DNA of 55,020 nt, from contig PJRA01000401.1 of the NCBI GenBank assembly GCA_016987375.1, positions 1,556,441 to 1,611,460 on the forward strand. Direction: 5' to 3'. Numbering within the stretch: position 1 is the stretch's first letter; each line of letters opens with the position of its first letter. The notes under the pieces were generated by a model, which saw only the letters and a list, made by a program, of their open reading frames with translations, did no database searches and was not told where the DNA came from. Position numbers and translations under genes: made by a program. The DNA is from Brachionus koreanus. Taxonomy: Eukaryota > Rotifera > Eurotatoria > Ploima > Brachionidae. Below, piece by piece: positions 1-11,090 of this stretch.

Positions 1-14
1 TATAAAAAGCTACT

Positions 15-149
15 TTAATATACAAGACGATCAGGTGGCTTCGACTGACGACTTGATCTTCGAAGTTCCTCACTAGATTTAAGGCTACGGTTTTTTATCT
101 TTCTGATTTTTCTATCAAATTCATCGTTTGAATCTATGTCACTTGAAGA
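15..149 (-). pseudogene. C-terminal tail of an LTR-retrotransposon-like ORF
   Basis: The minus strand is open for 44 codons and ends in TAA at 15-17. The reading is basic and serine-rich and ends in RRSSRQSKPPDRLVY, a style of motif common near the ends or linkers of LTR-retrotransposon polyproteins. It is cut at about position 149, exactly where the hAT end begins, so the upstream part was probably displaced by the hAT insertion or lost. The family assignment rests on one motif and is tentative. Confidence 0.35.
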
Positions 150-167
150 CAGAGTTGGTCAAAAGTC

Positions 168-235
168 AAAGTCAAGTCTTTACTTTGACTTTGAATTTTT
201 ATTTTTTAAAGTCAAGTCTTTACTTTGACTTTGAA
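168..235. repeat. two 28-bp subterminal direct repeats of the hAT element
   Basis: The same 28 bases occur at 168-195 and 208-235, 40 bp apart. Each copy contains AAAGTCAAG followed by ACTTTGACTTT, so each is also partly self-complementary. hAT transposases bind short repeated subterminal motifs, which makes a transposase-binding role plausible here (inference). Confidence 0.6.
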
Positions 236-330
236 ATTTTTTTTCATTTTAAGAAAAAATTAACATTTTAAAATAAATTTTTTATATAAATGAAATATTT
301 TTAATATTTAGTTTTCAATTTTAATGTTTT

Positions 331-1167
331 TTAATTACACTTCATCATTGTTAATATTTCTAAGTTTTTTGGAGTAAGTCTTGAACGATGAGGTCTAATA
401 ATGTAACCAGATGAAGAAAAAAGACGTTCAACTGGACCTGATGTAGCTGGGATACTCAAGAATTTTTTTGCCAAATTAAACAACCCAGGCATTGCAAATA
501 TCATTTTTCTCCAAAATTCTTTTAAATCAACATCAGCATCATATTCAATATTCTCATAAAATTGATATTCTTGTTCAAAACATCTTTTTTCACTTGAGTT
601 TTTTAAATTCGCTTTCGGATAGCTGAAAAATTTTTTCCTTTTTGTTGGTGAGTTTAATAGTGAAATGGAAATATCAGAGTGAACGCTATTTGTAGTTGGT
701 GAAATCGGAACAGCATTCTGAACCGATTGATTCTCTATATTATTTTGAATTGATGTATTTTAGTTTTCGTTAATTATTTCCCATTCAGTTTTAATTATTT
801 TTTTTAAACACGTTTTAAAAACCTCTACTTCAGTCTCATTCAAGTTTGTCGACTCAATCCAGTAAAATTTAAAACTTGGATCAAGGTATGTTGCGATAAA
901 ATAGCAACATTCATTAAAATGGCCAGATATAAACATATCATGAACACTTGAAAAAATACAAGTGAAACGTTCGAGTAGCTCTTTTCTGAGTTCTTCAACT
1001 AATGTTTTTGAACATTTATTATTAATTTTAACATCTTCAAGATGGTTAAGAAGTTGATAGAGACTGGGAATTGCAAGACCAAGTGTTGAATAATATTCTC
1101 CTAAATTTAAATTTTTAATAATTTTAATAAATTTAAATTTTTTTTTGATTCCATCTTTAAGTGACAA
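331..1167 (-). pseudogene. hAT transposase, C-terminal part with hATC dimerisation domain
   Basis: A single minus-strand frame runs from 1167 to the TAA at 331-333, interrupted once by an in-frame TAA at 760-762. The upstream part has the hAT pattern IPSLYQLLNHLED and ATYLDPSFKFYW. The downstream part is a classic hATC dimerisation block: EFWRKMIFAMPGLFNLAKKF, then FLSIPATSGPVERLFSSSG and RPHRSRLTPKNLE. The N-terminal BED finger and the first catalytic Asp are not in the window, so this is roughly the last 280 of a usual 600-700 codons. One stop in an otherwise open frame suggests a fairly young inactivation. It would have catalysed cut-and-paste transposition in the nucleus. Confidence 0.85.
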
Positions 1168-1629
1168 ATTTTATTATTTTATTATTGCATTAACAAAATT
1201 AAAGTTGGCTGACGCTGAGCCACTACTTGCTTGGATTGAAATCGGCGTGTGATGCCTCCCTTTTATTAGACGGAATATCCAATACACCATGATCAAGGTG
1301 ATGATTAAAATCACTGTCTCCATTTGAATCGTGACTAGAGTTGTCCTTTCAAATTTGATTGACTTTGTCCATTTGGTGATTAATTGAGATATAAATTTCT
1401 TATACATTGTCTCCGACTTATAAAATGAAAATGCATGTGTTACACACGTGACCAAGTTCCAAAATACAATTTTGAATGCGATTTTGCACATGTTTGTTGA
1501 ATTGGTTTTAAGAAGAGAAAAAGGAAAAGAAAACTACTAATTTACTTTAGCTAAGGTACCGACTTACTTGACTGGAGTCGGTGTTGTAGTTATCTAGAGA
1601 ACTACAATAAAACGATCGATTTTAAAGAA
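1168..1629. other. no gene recognised between the hAT and gypsy remnants
   Basis: There is no convincing coding sequence. A minus-strand open frame (1174-1491) holds a hydrophobic stretch around ETVILIITLIMVYWIFR but matches nothing I recognise. 1540-1620 is relatively GC-rich and may be the broken junction of the two elements. Confidence 0.4.
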
Positions 1630-4600
1630 TTGTTAAACTGGGGAAAAACCGAAACTCCAAATGTGAGTAAAAATGTAAACTTGATAGATATTGATGTAGA
1701 AAATTCTGAACAAATCTTTACTGAAATGGGTTCAGATGCACTTATCAATATTGAAAAAAACTGGACCATAACTGAAATTGTAAACGTACGTAAGACAATA
1801 GTGAACGAAATAGAAACAATTGTAGCAGACTCAGTAACCGACTTGACACCCAGCAAAAACAATGACATAGCGTTTAAAATCGAATTAATCAATCCAAAAC
1901 AAACAACGATCACAACAAAGTCAAGACCATTCCCATACCATCTTAAACAAAAGGTCAAAGATGAGCTTGACACACAGCTTAAGGCAGACATCATCATACG
2001 AAAAGGTAGAAGTGAATGGAGTTCACCTTTGAGAATAGTGGACAAAAAGGAAGGCTCAATTAGGATAACCTTTGATTATAAACCGCTAAATAAGGTTATC
2101 AAAGGGGACAGCTACCCGTTGCCTTCAATTGGAGATTTGTTCAATAAGCTCTCGGAGGCAGATGTGTTCACAAGAATGGACATCAAATCAGCTTACCACC
2201 AAATTCCGTTCGAAGAAAGCTCAATCAAATTTACCGCATTTATCTGTGAATTTGGCTTGTTTGAGGATGCCAATGGGCATTAAATCAGCCTCATCTTGGT
2301 TCCAAAAAGTGATCGAAGATGCTGTACAGGAGTTGATAAACCGCAAAATAACCGATGTGTACATTGATAACACTTTTATTTACACCAACTGTAGACTGAA
2401 AGGACTACAACACCATGAAAAATCAGTCTCGGATGATATTGATATACTTCGAAACGAAGTATTTCTATGGAAAAATGCAAATCGGCCGTTGAAGAAATTG
2501 ATTTATTGGGTTTTGTAATATCAAAAAATCAAATAAAACCGAACTCGAACCGACCAAAATGTTTACTCGTAAAACCAAAACCGAAAAATATACTTGAACT
2601 TGAATGTTGGCTTGGAATTTCAAATGGCTATCGAAACTTTATCGAAAGTTATGCTCAAATTGCAAAACCGTTATACGACCTTATGGCACTCAAGAACGTA
2701 CCAAAAATAATTTAAGAAGATAAATGGAGCTGATGACGGGAAGAAAGGCATGATAGAATGGAATGAAGAGGCAGAAAACAATTTTGAACAATTGAAACAA
2801 ATACTCTGCAGTGATTTGGTACTAGCTTTACCAAATTTCGAAAAAACAATGCACTTCAAAACTGATGCATGTGACTATGGATACGGTGCTGTGCTTGAAC
2901 AAGAGCGAAACGATGGAACATTTAGACCAATTTCCTATTTTTCAAAAAATTTTACGCCAGCAGAAAGCAAATATGCGACTCCGGAAAAAGAGTTTCTTTC
3001 CGTTGTAATAGCTTTAGAAGAAAACTATAAGCTTTTGTATGGAAAACCGTTTATTGTTCATACCGATCGCCTACCGCTTACGTGGATCCTAACAAAACGA
3101 AATGTACACCCACGTTTGGAGAGGTGGCTATTAAGAGTCAGTATATAGGATTTTAAAATTGAATATATACCTTGACCACAAAACATAGTTGCCGATGGAT
3201 TTTCGGAACAGAAGAAGCTAGTGTGCTTATGGCACAAGAGCCTAGTTCCGATACTCAAAATTAATATATAACATTTAAACCGAACAACTTAAAGACGACT
3301 ATCTTGTTTGGATTATTGAGTTTATCAAAAGACATGGTGATGAACAACCAGAAATCAAAGATTTCAAAAATCACAAAAACACAAAAACTTTTATACCGAC
3401 AATACGATTAGCCTAGACTAATCGAAGGCAATCTCTACCGAATGTATGAAAATGAAGATGGTTTTTATGTGACACAGTTTGTACTGCCGACTCAATCTGT
3501 AAAAACCGTTGTAAATCACACACAGCTCAATTTTCAATGAACATCTTGGTCGCGCTAAAACAACAGCAAAAATTATGTAACGAATTTTTAGACCTTTTTT
3601 GACACAAGAAATTAAAAAAGCGGTAAAAGAGTGTGAAACATGTCAAAAAGTCAAAAATACAACTAAACCAAACATAGCTGAATTACTTTTTTTAACTTCA
3701 ACAAGACCGAATCAATTAATAACTGTAGACATAGCGGGTCCTTTAAGAGTATCAAAAAAATTAAACAAATATTTGCTTGTTATTATTTGTCATTTCACAA
3801 AATTTTGTCAATTTTTTGGCATGAAAGACATGACAACATTAACAATTGCCTTGATTTTGGTCAATGAATGGATTTGTCGTTTTGGCATACCAGACGAATT
3901 TCTCTCAGATCAAGGTACACAATTTCAATCGAAGCTTTTGGACCTTTTATATGAGTTGTTGGACATTAAACGTCTTAAAACCACACCTTACCATCGAACG
4001 AAAACCTAAAATTCCAATTGACTTAATCGTACCGAACCTTGATTTGTTGAATCGAGAACCGATTTTAGATAAATAAACACTCATTGATGAAAAAGACGAA
4101 ATTGATGTTTTGGCCGATTCAGTCGAAACAATCGATAAAAACTTACCAATTATTGCTCAAGAATACATGAGTGAGCTAAAACGAACAATGAAAAACTCTT
4201 TTGAAATTGCTATGCGAAATCGTGATATTCGAATGAACCGTGCCAAATTGGACCATGATCGCAAAATCAAAAAAATAGAGTATAAACTTGGAGACTTGGT
4301 TTTAGTAGACCATCCTGACCTTAAAAATGGCTTGTCGTCAGGTATCGCTTGAAAATATTATGGTCATTTTGAAATTGTTGGCAAAAATCGAAATCGTATT
4401 GATTATTTAATCAAAAGGTGTCGCACAAAACAAGTACACATAAGTATGTAAAAAACATTTTCACACAGTAACTTTAAGCTAAAAAACGATGTTGATTTCG
4501 AAACAAAAACCTAGAAAAAAACCGATAATCAAGCAATAAACCAAAAATATCAAAATCAAATATGGTGACAAACAAAATTGCAGCAAACATTTTAAATTCT

Positions 4601-4809
4601 AGTCAAGCTGAGCAAAGACCAAAACTAATTAACGTAAAAAAATCAATCTAAAAGCTCCTCAGATGAAGAATTTGTTGTACATAATTTAACCAAAGGTTCG
4701 TAAAAAATACAAAACACTTAGTCGTAAAACAGCTTATTATACTGACTCAGAGTCGAACACAAGTGATAATAAACCATTCTTTGTCATTAAAGCTAAATTA
4801 ACTCATTAA
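1630..4809 (+). pseudogene. Ty3/gypsy pol remnant (RT, RNase H, integrase)
   Basis: The reverse transcriptase core is at about 1950-2520, with FTRMDIKSAYHQIPF holding the first catalytic Asp. The usual YxDD box reads YIDN (about 2359-2370), so a catalytic Asp is lost. RNase H follows at about 2750-3150 (TDACDYGYGAVLEQ, then FSKNFTPAESKYATPEKE). Integrase at about 3540-4400 keeps the zinc-finger CETCQ, core Asp residues in TVDIAGPL and SDQGTQFQS, and a C-terminal stretch GDLVLVDHPDLKNG. The region that should hold the catalytic Glu after TTPYHR is deleted. Frame changes occur near 2280, 2520, 2715, 3150 and 4009, and stops near 4352 and 4450. The last coding-like reading ends at 4807-4809. It cannot make a working polyprotein. 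Confidence 0.85.
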
Positions 4810-5117
4810 AAATTAAATTTTCAAGACTCAAGAGTTTAACATCTTTTTACTTAAATTTTTTCGAGACAAATTTTTTTTCAACTCTATTCCTAAAAACATA
4901 ACCTAAACCGAAGCGCAAATTTAAACTTTAAACCCAACCGTACAATACAATTAAATCAAACTAAACTTTTAAACGTTCAACAAACATTCCGTTTAAAAGA
5001 GAAAAAAAATAAAAATCAATTAAGCACATGATCAGTCAAATTTCAATTTTTTATTTTTCTAACTCTAGATTTTAAAGTTAAAATTCAAATTACTTATTTC
5101 AGTTAAATTCAAAAACC
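4810..5117 (+). other. spacer between pol and ORF3 of the gypsy-like element
   Basis: About 300 bp without a coding signal. It is A/C-rich on the + strand, as is usual for internal LTR-element sequence. A possible splice acceptor (TTTCAG at about 5097-5102) lies 16 nt before the ORF3 start codon, compatible with subgenomic expression of the downstream ORF (inference). Confidence 0.3.
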
Positions 5118-5928
5118 ATGATGCAAAACGACATTTATATATGCAGAGTAACGTCGGAATATGGATCCGCGGAAAAAACCGCCGTAAAACTATTCAACTT
5201 CTTTGAATCAAAGATTGACGAAATGGATCAATTAACTCAAGCAAAATTTGGACCTATCGATTACGTAAGTGTGCCTCACACGACGGGTCTTAACCAAAAC
5301 GACTTTGTGGCCTTCGTGGCTTTCAAAGACCGGTCAATTCACTTGGAGGCAGTGAACGAATTTCAAAGAATGCAACCTATAAATTTCGGAAATCGTGGAA
5401 TGCTCTTTGAATTAAACCACAAAAAAACCTAAACCGACTTACAAATGGAAAACGGAGGCGCTTCAAAAAAGCCCAAAACAATCAAAAAAAAACCAAACGC
5501 TATTTTGAAGTAAGTTCTGAAGATAACGAAAAGTCAGAACCGAAAAGGCACAAACTTCTCTTGCCTTCCGACCTGCCAAAAACTTCTGAAGAGGACGACA
5601 GCTCAAATGAGACGTTGACAAACCCAAACCAACAAAGTATTCTTGAGGAACTCAATCGGAAAATTCCTGAATTTTTAGAGAAAACTCGCGCTGGAATAAT
5701 TCAAACCGAGCTAATAGAAAGCAAAAAACCATTCAAGAATACTTCGTGCCCTTGATTGAACAAAAAAGCGTCCAAACCGAATCAAACGACTTCGAATTAC
5801 GGATTAAAGTAAAATTGCTCGAGTTGGAGGTCGAGTCAATAAACGAGCAAATCAGACGTCTTTTGATGGAGCGGGAGCAGATGAAGGCCTACTTCATAAA
5901 CGGAACTGAATTGTTCAACCGGAAATAA
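5118..5928 (+). pseudogene. ORF3 of the gypsy-like element, unknown function, frameshifted
   Basis: Three consecutive readings (5118-5432, about 5433-5755 and 5746-5928) lie in different frames but look like one protein. Each frame change falls at or beside a run of A residues (about 5420-5430, 5485-5495 and 5720-5730). The first third is compact and globular (IYICRVTSEYGSAEKTAVKL onward), the middle is acidic and basic and probably disordered, and the end is a predicted coiled coil (LLELEVESINEQIRRLLMER). There is no signal peptide or membrane segment, so it does not look like an envelope protein although it sits in the env position. The frameshifts may be mutations or homopolymer sequencing errors. 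Function unknown. Confidence 0.6.
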
Positions 5929-5974
5929 ACCCTTAACAGTAATTTTGACTTTATATTTTTTCTTTTCTTTTCTC

Positions 5975-5989
5975 AGGAAGTAGGAGGTA
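5975..5989 (+). promoter_or_regulatory. polypurine tract (plus-strand primer)
   Basis: AGGAAGTAGGAGGTA lies immediately 5' of the LTR start, where plus-strand DNA synthesis is primed in LTR retrotransposons. Position and purine content support the call. Confidence 0.65.
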
Positions 5990-6214
5990 TGTTGCGGACT
6001 AAACCGTATCTCCTCACTCTAATAGCATGATTTCAATAGTACTTACTTTCGGTTAAGGACTAATGAAACATGCTTTGTTATAATATCGTTGTTTTCTTTA
6101 TTATTATTATTATTTTTATTATTATTGTTATCTCCTTCTCTCTTTTTGTGTTGTCTCGAATAAAATATTTAAAATATAATACCGTAATTTTATTTAATTC
6201 CCCCAACCGTAACA
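5990..6214 (+). repeat. 3' LTR of the gypsy-like element
   Basis: A 225-bp block starts TGTTGCGG and ends CCGTAACA, an 8-bp terminal inverted repeat with one mismatch and the expected TG..CA ends. It follows the polypurine tract and contains an AATAAA signal at 6159-6164 and a (TTA)n-rich stretch at 6100-6130. No second copy is visible upstream, consistent with 5' truncation. Confidence 0.7.
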
Positions 6215-6478
6215 TTAACTAAAACTATATTTAATAAATAAACCTGTGAGACCAAGCACCCACAATTAAGTTTTCAACACATATAAGAGAATACAATTCT
6301 GGAGCCATTAGTGATATCTTAAGATTTAAGAATAAAGATTTTAAAAAAAAATTCAATTAATTTTTTAAGGAATCATCAATTTATAGTGATATACTAACAT
6401 TTGCATCATATAATGATTATTACAGTTATTTCTCTGATATTAAAATCAATTTGATTTTGTAAATGTTTTTCATTTTAG

Positions 6479-7306
6479 AACAATGAGCTTGAAGGAGAAA
6501 GAATCAAAAACTGTGAATTGAAGTGTAAGAAACTCTTAAAAAGGATTAAATTTTGATGAATTATGCGAATTAGATGAAATTAGTCATTGTTGGTTTTCAT
6601 TTTAATTTTGATTTAAAAAAAAATTTATATTTTAAGTAAATGATATTGAACTTCGATCGTTTCCAATGGATGATTCAATATATTCAAAGTGCATTGTTGA
6701 CTTTGACTTCAGCACTAAAACTTTCGTCACAGTCGTTCAAAATCAGACTAAAGAATTATTAAAATCAGTTGACGAAACACAAGAACTAACAGAAAATCAT
6801 CAAGATCAATTAATGGATATCATTGAAGAAAATCCAACAAATTCTAAGGAATCATCGATATCGATCACAAAATTAAATGATTCAATGAGTTCCTCTGATG
6901 AATGCTTATATTTTAATAAACAGTGACAAAATTTTTTGATAATTTATCTAAAAAGTATCACTTATATACAAGTCTTCAAAAATAAAGGAAAAGTTTTTTT
7001 TTTAATTTTTTTAAGACTATTCAAGAATTTGTTCATCCGGATGATATTTATTTTGACTTTGAAAATATAATTCGGTACAGAACAAAAATGGGGATAAAAA
7101 AAATTAAATGGTCAAAAATTGGAGGGACTGATTTTAAGCCGGAAAATTATTTTAAAAAAATCGATTATTTAAAAAAAAATATTTTTTACAGTACTTTGGA
7201 AAATTTTTCAATAATTAACTCTGAATTTCAAGATGAGAGACAGGAGCGTCCAGCAAAACAAGAAATCGGAATTGTTCACTTTTCCGAAATGGCTGAAAAG
7301 AAATAA
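6479..7306 (+). pseudogene. exon-like fragments of an unrecognised gene
   Basis: Three open stretches look like exons behind splice acceptors. 6479-6556 follows CATTTTAG and reads NNELEGERIKNCELKCKKLL before a stop. About 6637-6926 follows ATTTTAAG and encodes an acidic S/T-rich segment ending at TGA. About 7016-7306 follows TTTTTAAG and starts TIQEFVHPDDIYFDFENII, running to TAA at 7304-7306. The codon pattern looks protein-coding, but no domain is recognised. These may be 5' exons of the transposon downstream or a separate decayed host gene. Confidence 0.35.
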
Positions 7307-8184
7307 TCATTTCAAGTTTTTAAAAAAATCGCAAATATATTTTTTTGATAAAAGATTTAATAGCCTTTTACTCTCACTTTTAAAAATTAAATCATAAAAA
7401 ATTAATCAATATATGAATGCATTAACTTTATAAATATAAAAAACATAATAAACATTTAAGGGATATTTTGAAACTTAAAATCTAACTTTGTTTTTCCATA
7501 TTTTTATAAAACCATTTTGATATTTAAATTCTACGACCAAAAATTCATTAAAGTGTACTTTGTGCAAACATTATTGTGTATTTTTTTGCCAAAAATAAAT
7601 AAATTATTCTCATTATTTTATTTTTTAAGCTTATGGTCTCAGCTTTCAATAGAGGGGTTGATTATTATATAAAACTTTTTTATTCAATAGTTAACTGAAA
7701 TTGAATACTATTAATTTTTTTGAGTTGGTCGACTATCGGACCCTAGTACCCAAAGAGTACATATTTAAAAAAAAAAAGTGCACTATAATATTCAAACTCA
7801 GAACTGTAACATCATAATTTCAAGCATAATCATCATTTTTAAAAATATGGAAAATCAAATTAAGATTAACAGGTTCGAATTATCCTTTGATTAAATTTTA
7901 AATACTTTTAATACAATAAATACTTTAAATTTAATTTATATTTCCTTTGAATAATTTATTTAATTAATTTATTAATTTACCTATAAACTTTTAGAAATTG
8001 AAATCTTGAAATATCAAAGCTTTAATAATTTAAAATTGACCTAATTTAAAAAATTTAACTTCAAATTTTATTTTCTTTCTTAATTTAAAATGAATAAATT
8101 TTTTATTCTTACTTTATTTAAACCTCTATATTTATATTTTTATATTTGGAATATAAATTTATCTGATTTTTTTTTTTAGAAAAG
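7307..8184. other. AT-rich spacer, no gene seen
   Basis: No open frame of interest and no clear repeat structure. A slightly GC-richer patch at 7725-7760 has no recognisable identity. Confidence 0.4.
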
Positions 8185-10220
8185 ATGAAGACTGTCTTAG
8201 AAAGCTTTGATGATTTTGAGCAGCTAATTAATTTTGTTACTATGTATATGTTAGAAAACCAAATAAACAACTAAAAAGGAAGATAAAGAAAGAGGACATC
8301 TCATTTCAAAAATATTGTGCAAATATATTTTATAAAGGACAAATCTGAGTTAAAACTTGAAGCACTGAATTTGTAAATGAAGTGGTAAAATTCTAATAAA
8401 TAAAGACAAAAGTTCAAAAAAGACTTGTAAATTTAACTTATATATCTGGAAGCAACAATGCATCGTAAAAAAGAAAGGAAATCTTTTTTAGATTTGTTTA
8501 ATTTAACAAAAACAATCGGTAGTGGAAAGAGAAGAAAATTATTGTCGACTTCAATAAATTCCTTTCTGAAAAAAAACAGTCTTATGGTGTGAATTGTTTA
8601 TTCAAATTGAAGCATAACAATTTTTGTTTCTCTAAGAAAATCAGGCTTTTGAAAAAATTTTGGAACGGCCCTGTCATATGCCTTAAATGCAATAATTCAA
8701 TAAAAGCTTTTAAAGAAAAAGAAACAGAAAATGGTGAATCTTGTAAAATGATTGCTCTTAATAAATCAAGTTTTTGTCAAACATTTTAAGTTCGTCAATT
8801 TAAAAACAAGATTAAATAAGAAAGAGAGAAAAGAAGTTCAATTACAAGTCTTTTCCAAGGGCCCCATAAATTTCCGATCAGAGGCTGATTATTTTGGTAA
8901 AAAGAGTTTTATTTGGTAAGTAATTTTTTTTCTATGAATTAAAAAAAATGCTGATCAGCTACATAAATAAAAGAGAAATGAAAAGTCAATTTAGACACAG
9001 ATTTTAGTTATATAATGAGTTTCGATTTGATTCAGACGCAGCAAAACTTGTTTTTTATATGCTTTTACCAAAATCATCTAAGTCTCTCGGAGAAGGATAC
9101 GTTCAAGAAATTGTTTCGAACCCATTTGGAGCTTTATTGTTATTTGATATTCAAGTAAAAAAAAATTTTTAAATAAATTGCGTTTATAATCATTGAATTT
9201 AAAGATAAAGATGTGGAGAATAATTAGCGAAAATCACTCAGTGTGGTATTTAGATGCGACTGAAAATATTATGTCAAATAAAGAGGACAAAAATAGATTT
9301 ATTTATTCTCCATCGTTTCATATGAACAACCATTAAGAATCTAATACCAATAGCTTTCATTTTATCGAGTTCTCACGATTCCATTGCATTATATTGTTAT
9401 TTGAGAAAAAAAATCGAAAAATTTAAGAAATATTCGTTTTTCCAAGTTCCAAAGATTATTGTTACAGATATTTCATGGAAAAATATACATGCGTGAATTA
9501 GACCCCTAAATAATTTAGAGACCACGGATTATCTTATTTTGGCGTATGAAATTCTAATAAAAAAAAACATTTTTACATCATTAAAAATTAAAACTTAAGT
9601 ATATCAATGTTTAAAGCATATTTTAAAAAATTTCTAGATGAAACTGAAGAAATAATTTCTTAAAATAAAATAAAAGATGCAAAGTTAATAAAGATAACAT
9701 TTGTTTGTTTATTTATCCTTTTACAGAATTCCGTTTCAATAGAAGAATTCTGTGGTATTTTAAAATGCCTTCAAATAGTTTTTTCATCAATATTCAAAAG
9801 CAATCTTTTAAAAGATTTTTTAGCAAAACTTCAATTTTATCTTTCAAAACGGAACATTGAATGGCTTAAGAATATTTCTTCTTCAACGAAAATTCCCGCC
9901 AAAAAAATAAAAAAAAAATTTATAGAAAATAGTCACACAAATATTACTAGAAGCTCACCATTTTCGGAATATTTTGAAAGAATCATTAATCATTAATCAT
10001 AATCTAAACTAATAAGTTATGAACCATAAACATTTGAAAAAATCCTTTTTTTGTCTGAAAACTTAATTGGAATTAAAAAAAAAAACTTCATTTATTTCCT
10101 CTTTGGACTGGAACATTAGTAAATAAGAGAATTTCTAATAAAACAAAGTTTCAAATAATTCTCTTAGAGTAAAAAAAAAAAGATGCTTATTATCACCATT
10201 GTGACATTAATATAGCTAAA
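8185..10220 (+). pseudogene. DDE transposase remnant (MULE-like)
   Basis: Coding pieces in all three frames are separated by stops. The most telling are WYLDATENI at about 9244-9270, then IPIAFILSSSHDSIALYCYL at about 9345, followed by PKIIVTDISWKNIHA ending near 9496. The Asp in each of LDAT (9253-9255) and VTDISW (9467-9469) sits where catalytic Asp residues are expected in this transposase type. A further piece near 10110-10150 reads SLWTGTLVNKRISNKT, resembling the region just before the catalytic Glu, which is not preserved. An N-terminal cysteine pair (VICLKCNNSIK) at about 8678-8707 could be part of a zinc finger. Superfamily placement comes from remembered motif order, not a search. 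Confidence 0.5.
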
Positions 10221-10734
10221 AATTAAAATTTGAATTGGCAAAATGATATAAACAAAAATTATTTTTTAATAACAAAACTGGTGATATCATTTAAAAAGAG
10301 AAACTTTTTGAAACAAATTTTATTGAGAATGAAGAAAATAGAATGGAAGTTGCCAAACATGAAGAATCTGAATGTTTTGATTTTATTTATTTTAAAGTTA
10401 GAGAATTTTTCGATTTGAAAGGAAAGATAGAATTAAATTTTAAATAAACAATGGTTTTCAGATAATTTATTAGAAAAGAAAAATTTAAAAATTTTTTAAT
10501 CATTTGAAATTTTTTATTATACTCGGAAATAATGGCATTCCGAAATTGTCTAATAAGAGCCCAAAAGAGAAAAATTATCTTGCTTAATTAAATCTATTCT
10601 ACGCAAATTTTTAATGACTGTGAAGTAAAAATTGACTTTGGTATTAAAGATTCTTTAAAAGTATTAATTTAAGTTTTTTGAAAATGACAAAATTTTTTTA
10701 AAAATAATTTTTACAAAAGTGAAATTACAACTCG

Positions 10735-11090
10735 AAAATTAAAAGAAAATGGCAATCATTGGAAATTAATGTATGCTGATCTAAAAACAAATAGAGTGTT
10801 CTGTAATATAAAAGATCCTCAAGGTGAAAAAAATTACGTCAAGAGTAATTTATGAAAAATTCGAAGTACTTTGACAATATATTCAAAATTTTCAAAACTT
10901 TAATTCCATTAAAGAAAATTTTATGCAAATCATGTCATTTTAAAAGAAAGAAAATGGAAATTAGTACGGCCTTACCATTAAATCCAAATTGATTCTTATA
11001 ACTGTGGTGTTTTTGTATGTTTCTTTTTAAGAGAGTTTCTTAGTGGGAACGGTCTTAACTTTTGCACATCAGAAAAGAGATATTCTTAAA
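10735..11090 (+). pseudogene. C48 (Ulp1/SENP-like) cysteine protease remnant
   Basis: The catalytic pattern is visible across two frames. NGNHWKLMYADLKTN carries the His (10757-10759) and the Asp (10778-10780). DSYNCGVFVCFFLREFLSGN carries the nucleophile Cys in the CGVFVC signature (Cys codon 11003-11005). The spacing and the HW...D...(Q/N)..CGVFVC order are those of SUMO-protease family peptidases. Frameshifts and stops lie between the His/Asp and Cys segments, so it is inactive. It follows the transposase remnant on the same strand and was probably part of the same element. Confidence 0.65.

Larger units (their letters stand above)
150..1167 (-). mobile_element. hAT-family DNA transposon, 3' half
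   Basis: The left boundary, CAGAGTTGGTC at 150, looks like a hAT terminal inverted repeat, which usually begins CAG/CAGNG. Inside it are two perfect 28-bp subterminal repeats (168-195 and 208-235), then the C-terminal part of a transposase read right to left. No matching right-hand terminus (CCAACTCTG) was found nearby, so the 5' half of the element is missing. The 8 bp outside the TIR (142-149) have no visible partner, so a target-site duplication could not be confirmed. Confidence 0.6.
1630..6214 (+). mobile_element. 5'-truncated Ty3/gypsy-like LTR retrotransposon
   Basis: In order on + are reverse transcriptase, RNase H, integrase, a second ORF of unknown function, a polypurine tract and one LTR. 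Gag, protease and the 5' LTR are absent, so this is the 3' part of an element. The pol frame is broken many times by stops and indels. RT-RH-IN order with a GPY/F-like integrase tail is the Ty3/gypsy (Metaviridae) arrangement. The element is old and immobile. Confidence 0.85.
8185..11090 (+). mobile_element. decayed DDE transposon (MULE-like) with a C48 protease
   Basis: Multiply frameshifted reading on + gives a DDE transposase followed by a Ulp1-type cysteine protease. Several Mutator-like and related eukaryotic transposons carry such a protease, which supports reading 8185-11090 as one element. No terminal inverted repeats were found by eye, so outer limits are approximate. Blocks with the look of short introns (GT..AG, T-rich) occur between coding pieces. 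Confidence 0.55.

Noticed and set aside
1174..1491. Minus-strand 105-codon ORF with a membrane-like segment
   Set aside because: No family resemblance, Thr/Ile-rich composition typical of chance frames here, and located at a junction of two transposon remnants.
1602..2045. Minus-strand 147-codon ORF, serine/phenylalanine-rich
   Set aside because: Complement of the reverse-transcriptase coding strand, which has clear protein motifs; a shadow frame.
5118..5928. Envelope gene, making the gypsy element an errantivirus-like element
   Set aside because: No signal peptide, glycoprotein cysteines or transmembrane helix; the C-terminus is a charged coiled coil.
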